From: CAVXXB01 sp963765585
Lineage (GTDB): Bacteria; Calditrichota; Calditrichia; JAJRVZ01
Direction of reading: 5' to 3'
NCBI GenBank assembly: GCA_963765585.1
Contig: CAVXXB010000011.1
Span: forward strand, 124,001 to 188,000
DNA length: 64,000 bases
Shown piece by piece: positions 63,996 through 64,000 of this stretch (position 1 is the first letter of the stretch; every line of letters begins with the position of its first letter). Made by a program: the position numbers and the translations under genes. The notes under the pieces are model-generated. The model was not told the DNA's origin. It did no database searches and saw nothing but the letters and a program-made list of their open reading frames with translations.

Positions 63996-64000
63996 AATCA

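Noticed and set aside
1..64000. tRNA or rRNA genes
   Set aside because: No T-loop or anticodon-arm patterns found on either strand by eye.

Overview
The window is a 64 kb, AT-rich (roughly 39-40 % GC by eye) stretch of bacterial chromosome with housekeeping and cell-envelope genes and no rRNA, tRNA, CRISPR array, transposase or prophage that I can see. The gene content fits an uncultured FCB-superphylum lineage (the Calditrichota / KSB1 / Marinimicrobia side of the group): a GWxTD-domain protein, a NagB-PIG-L fusion, bacillithiol genes, an NhaC antiporter with a periplasmic N-terminal domain, sigma-54, HslUV and an ECF sigma/anti-sigma pair. This placement is inference from families, not a phylogenetic result.

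Layout. 1-1.9 kb: glucosylglycerate-type compatible-solute pair (gpgS/gpgP-like) behind yhbY. 2.4-3.6 kb: M24 peptidase. 3.8-9.6 kb: amino-acid block thrB-thrC-thrA-proC (thrA frameshifted). 9.8-10.8 kb: Tat-exported glycosylasparaginase. 10.86-11.37 kb: tandem palindrome array. 11.4-13.8 kb: ETF-linked membrane FeS oxidoreductase with a small cytochrome c. 13.9-14.6 kb: four tandem copies of a composite repeat of about 180 bp. 14.7-25 kb: pepA-def, an IscA-type protein, a thioredoxin-like protein, glycogen debranching enzyme, M20 hydrolase, xerD, bshB1, and a ybjQ/anti-sigma/ECF-sigma operon. 25-26.5 kb: amidase and lgt. 26.8-29.2 kb: NagB-PIG-L fusion with one in-frame TGA. 29.5-36.6 kb: yjbQ, satD-like, DUF2378-like, alaX, a SufS-like aminotransferase, ICMT-like, Gfo/Idh/MocA and GWxTD genes. 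36.8-41 kb: nhaC (frameshifted), mtgA, D-cysteine desulfhydrase-like, cytochrome-like lipoprotein. 41-50 kb: diguanylate cyclase response regulator, bshA, GDPD, macro domain, STAS, PBP4-type carboxypeptidase, HU, a response regulator-kinase hybrid and a FliA-like sigma. 50.4-57.9 kb: comF and a five-gene exopolysaccharide operon. 58-63.8 kb: argF, hslU, hslV, rpoN and a TPR protein.

Two things stand out. First, intergenic spaces are packed with several families of short-word quasi-periodic repeats (ACAGGATAC words, CACAAAG words, TTAGGAGTTAG words, GGGACTTA words), perfect palindromes and double-hairpin modules. Several are arranged as long imperfect hairpins, and in every case where an ACAGGATAC array abuts a stop codon it lies in the same orientation as the gene. 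Second, four otherwise healthy genes (thrA, the cytochrome c, nhaC, the GWxTD gene) carry five single-base frameshifts, all of the same sign (one extra base), and a fifth gene has a lone in-frame TGA. Sequencing or assembly insertion error is the leading explanation, but the thrA site resembles known +1 slippage sites and deserves a look.

Functional links: bshA and bshB1 give two of the steps to bacillithiol; gpgS/gpgP give an osmolyte pathway; rpoN, a FliA-like sigma, an ECF sigma, a STAS protein, a c-di-GMP synthase and a hybrid kinase make the window rich in regulators; the 51-58 kb operon, mtgA, the PBP4-type carboxypeptidase, the amidase and lgt serve the cell envelope.
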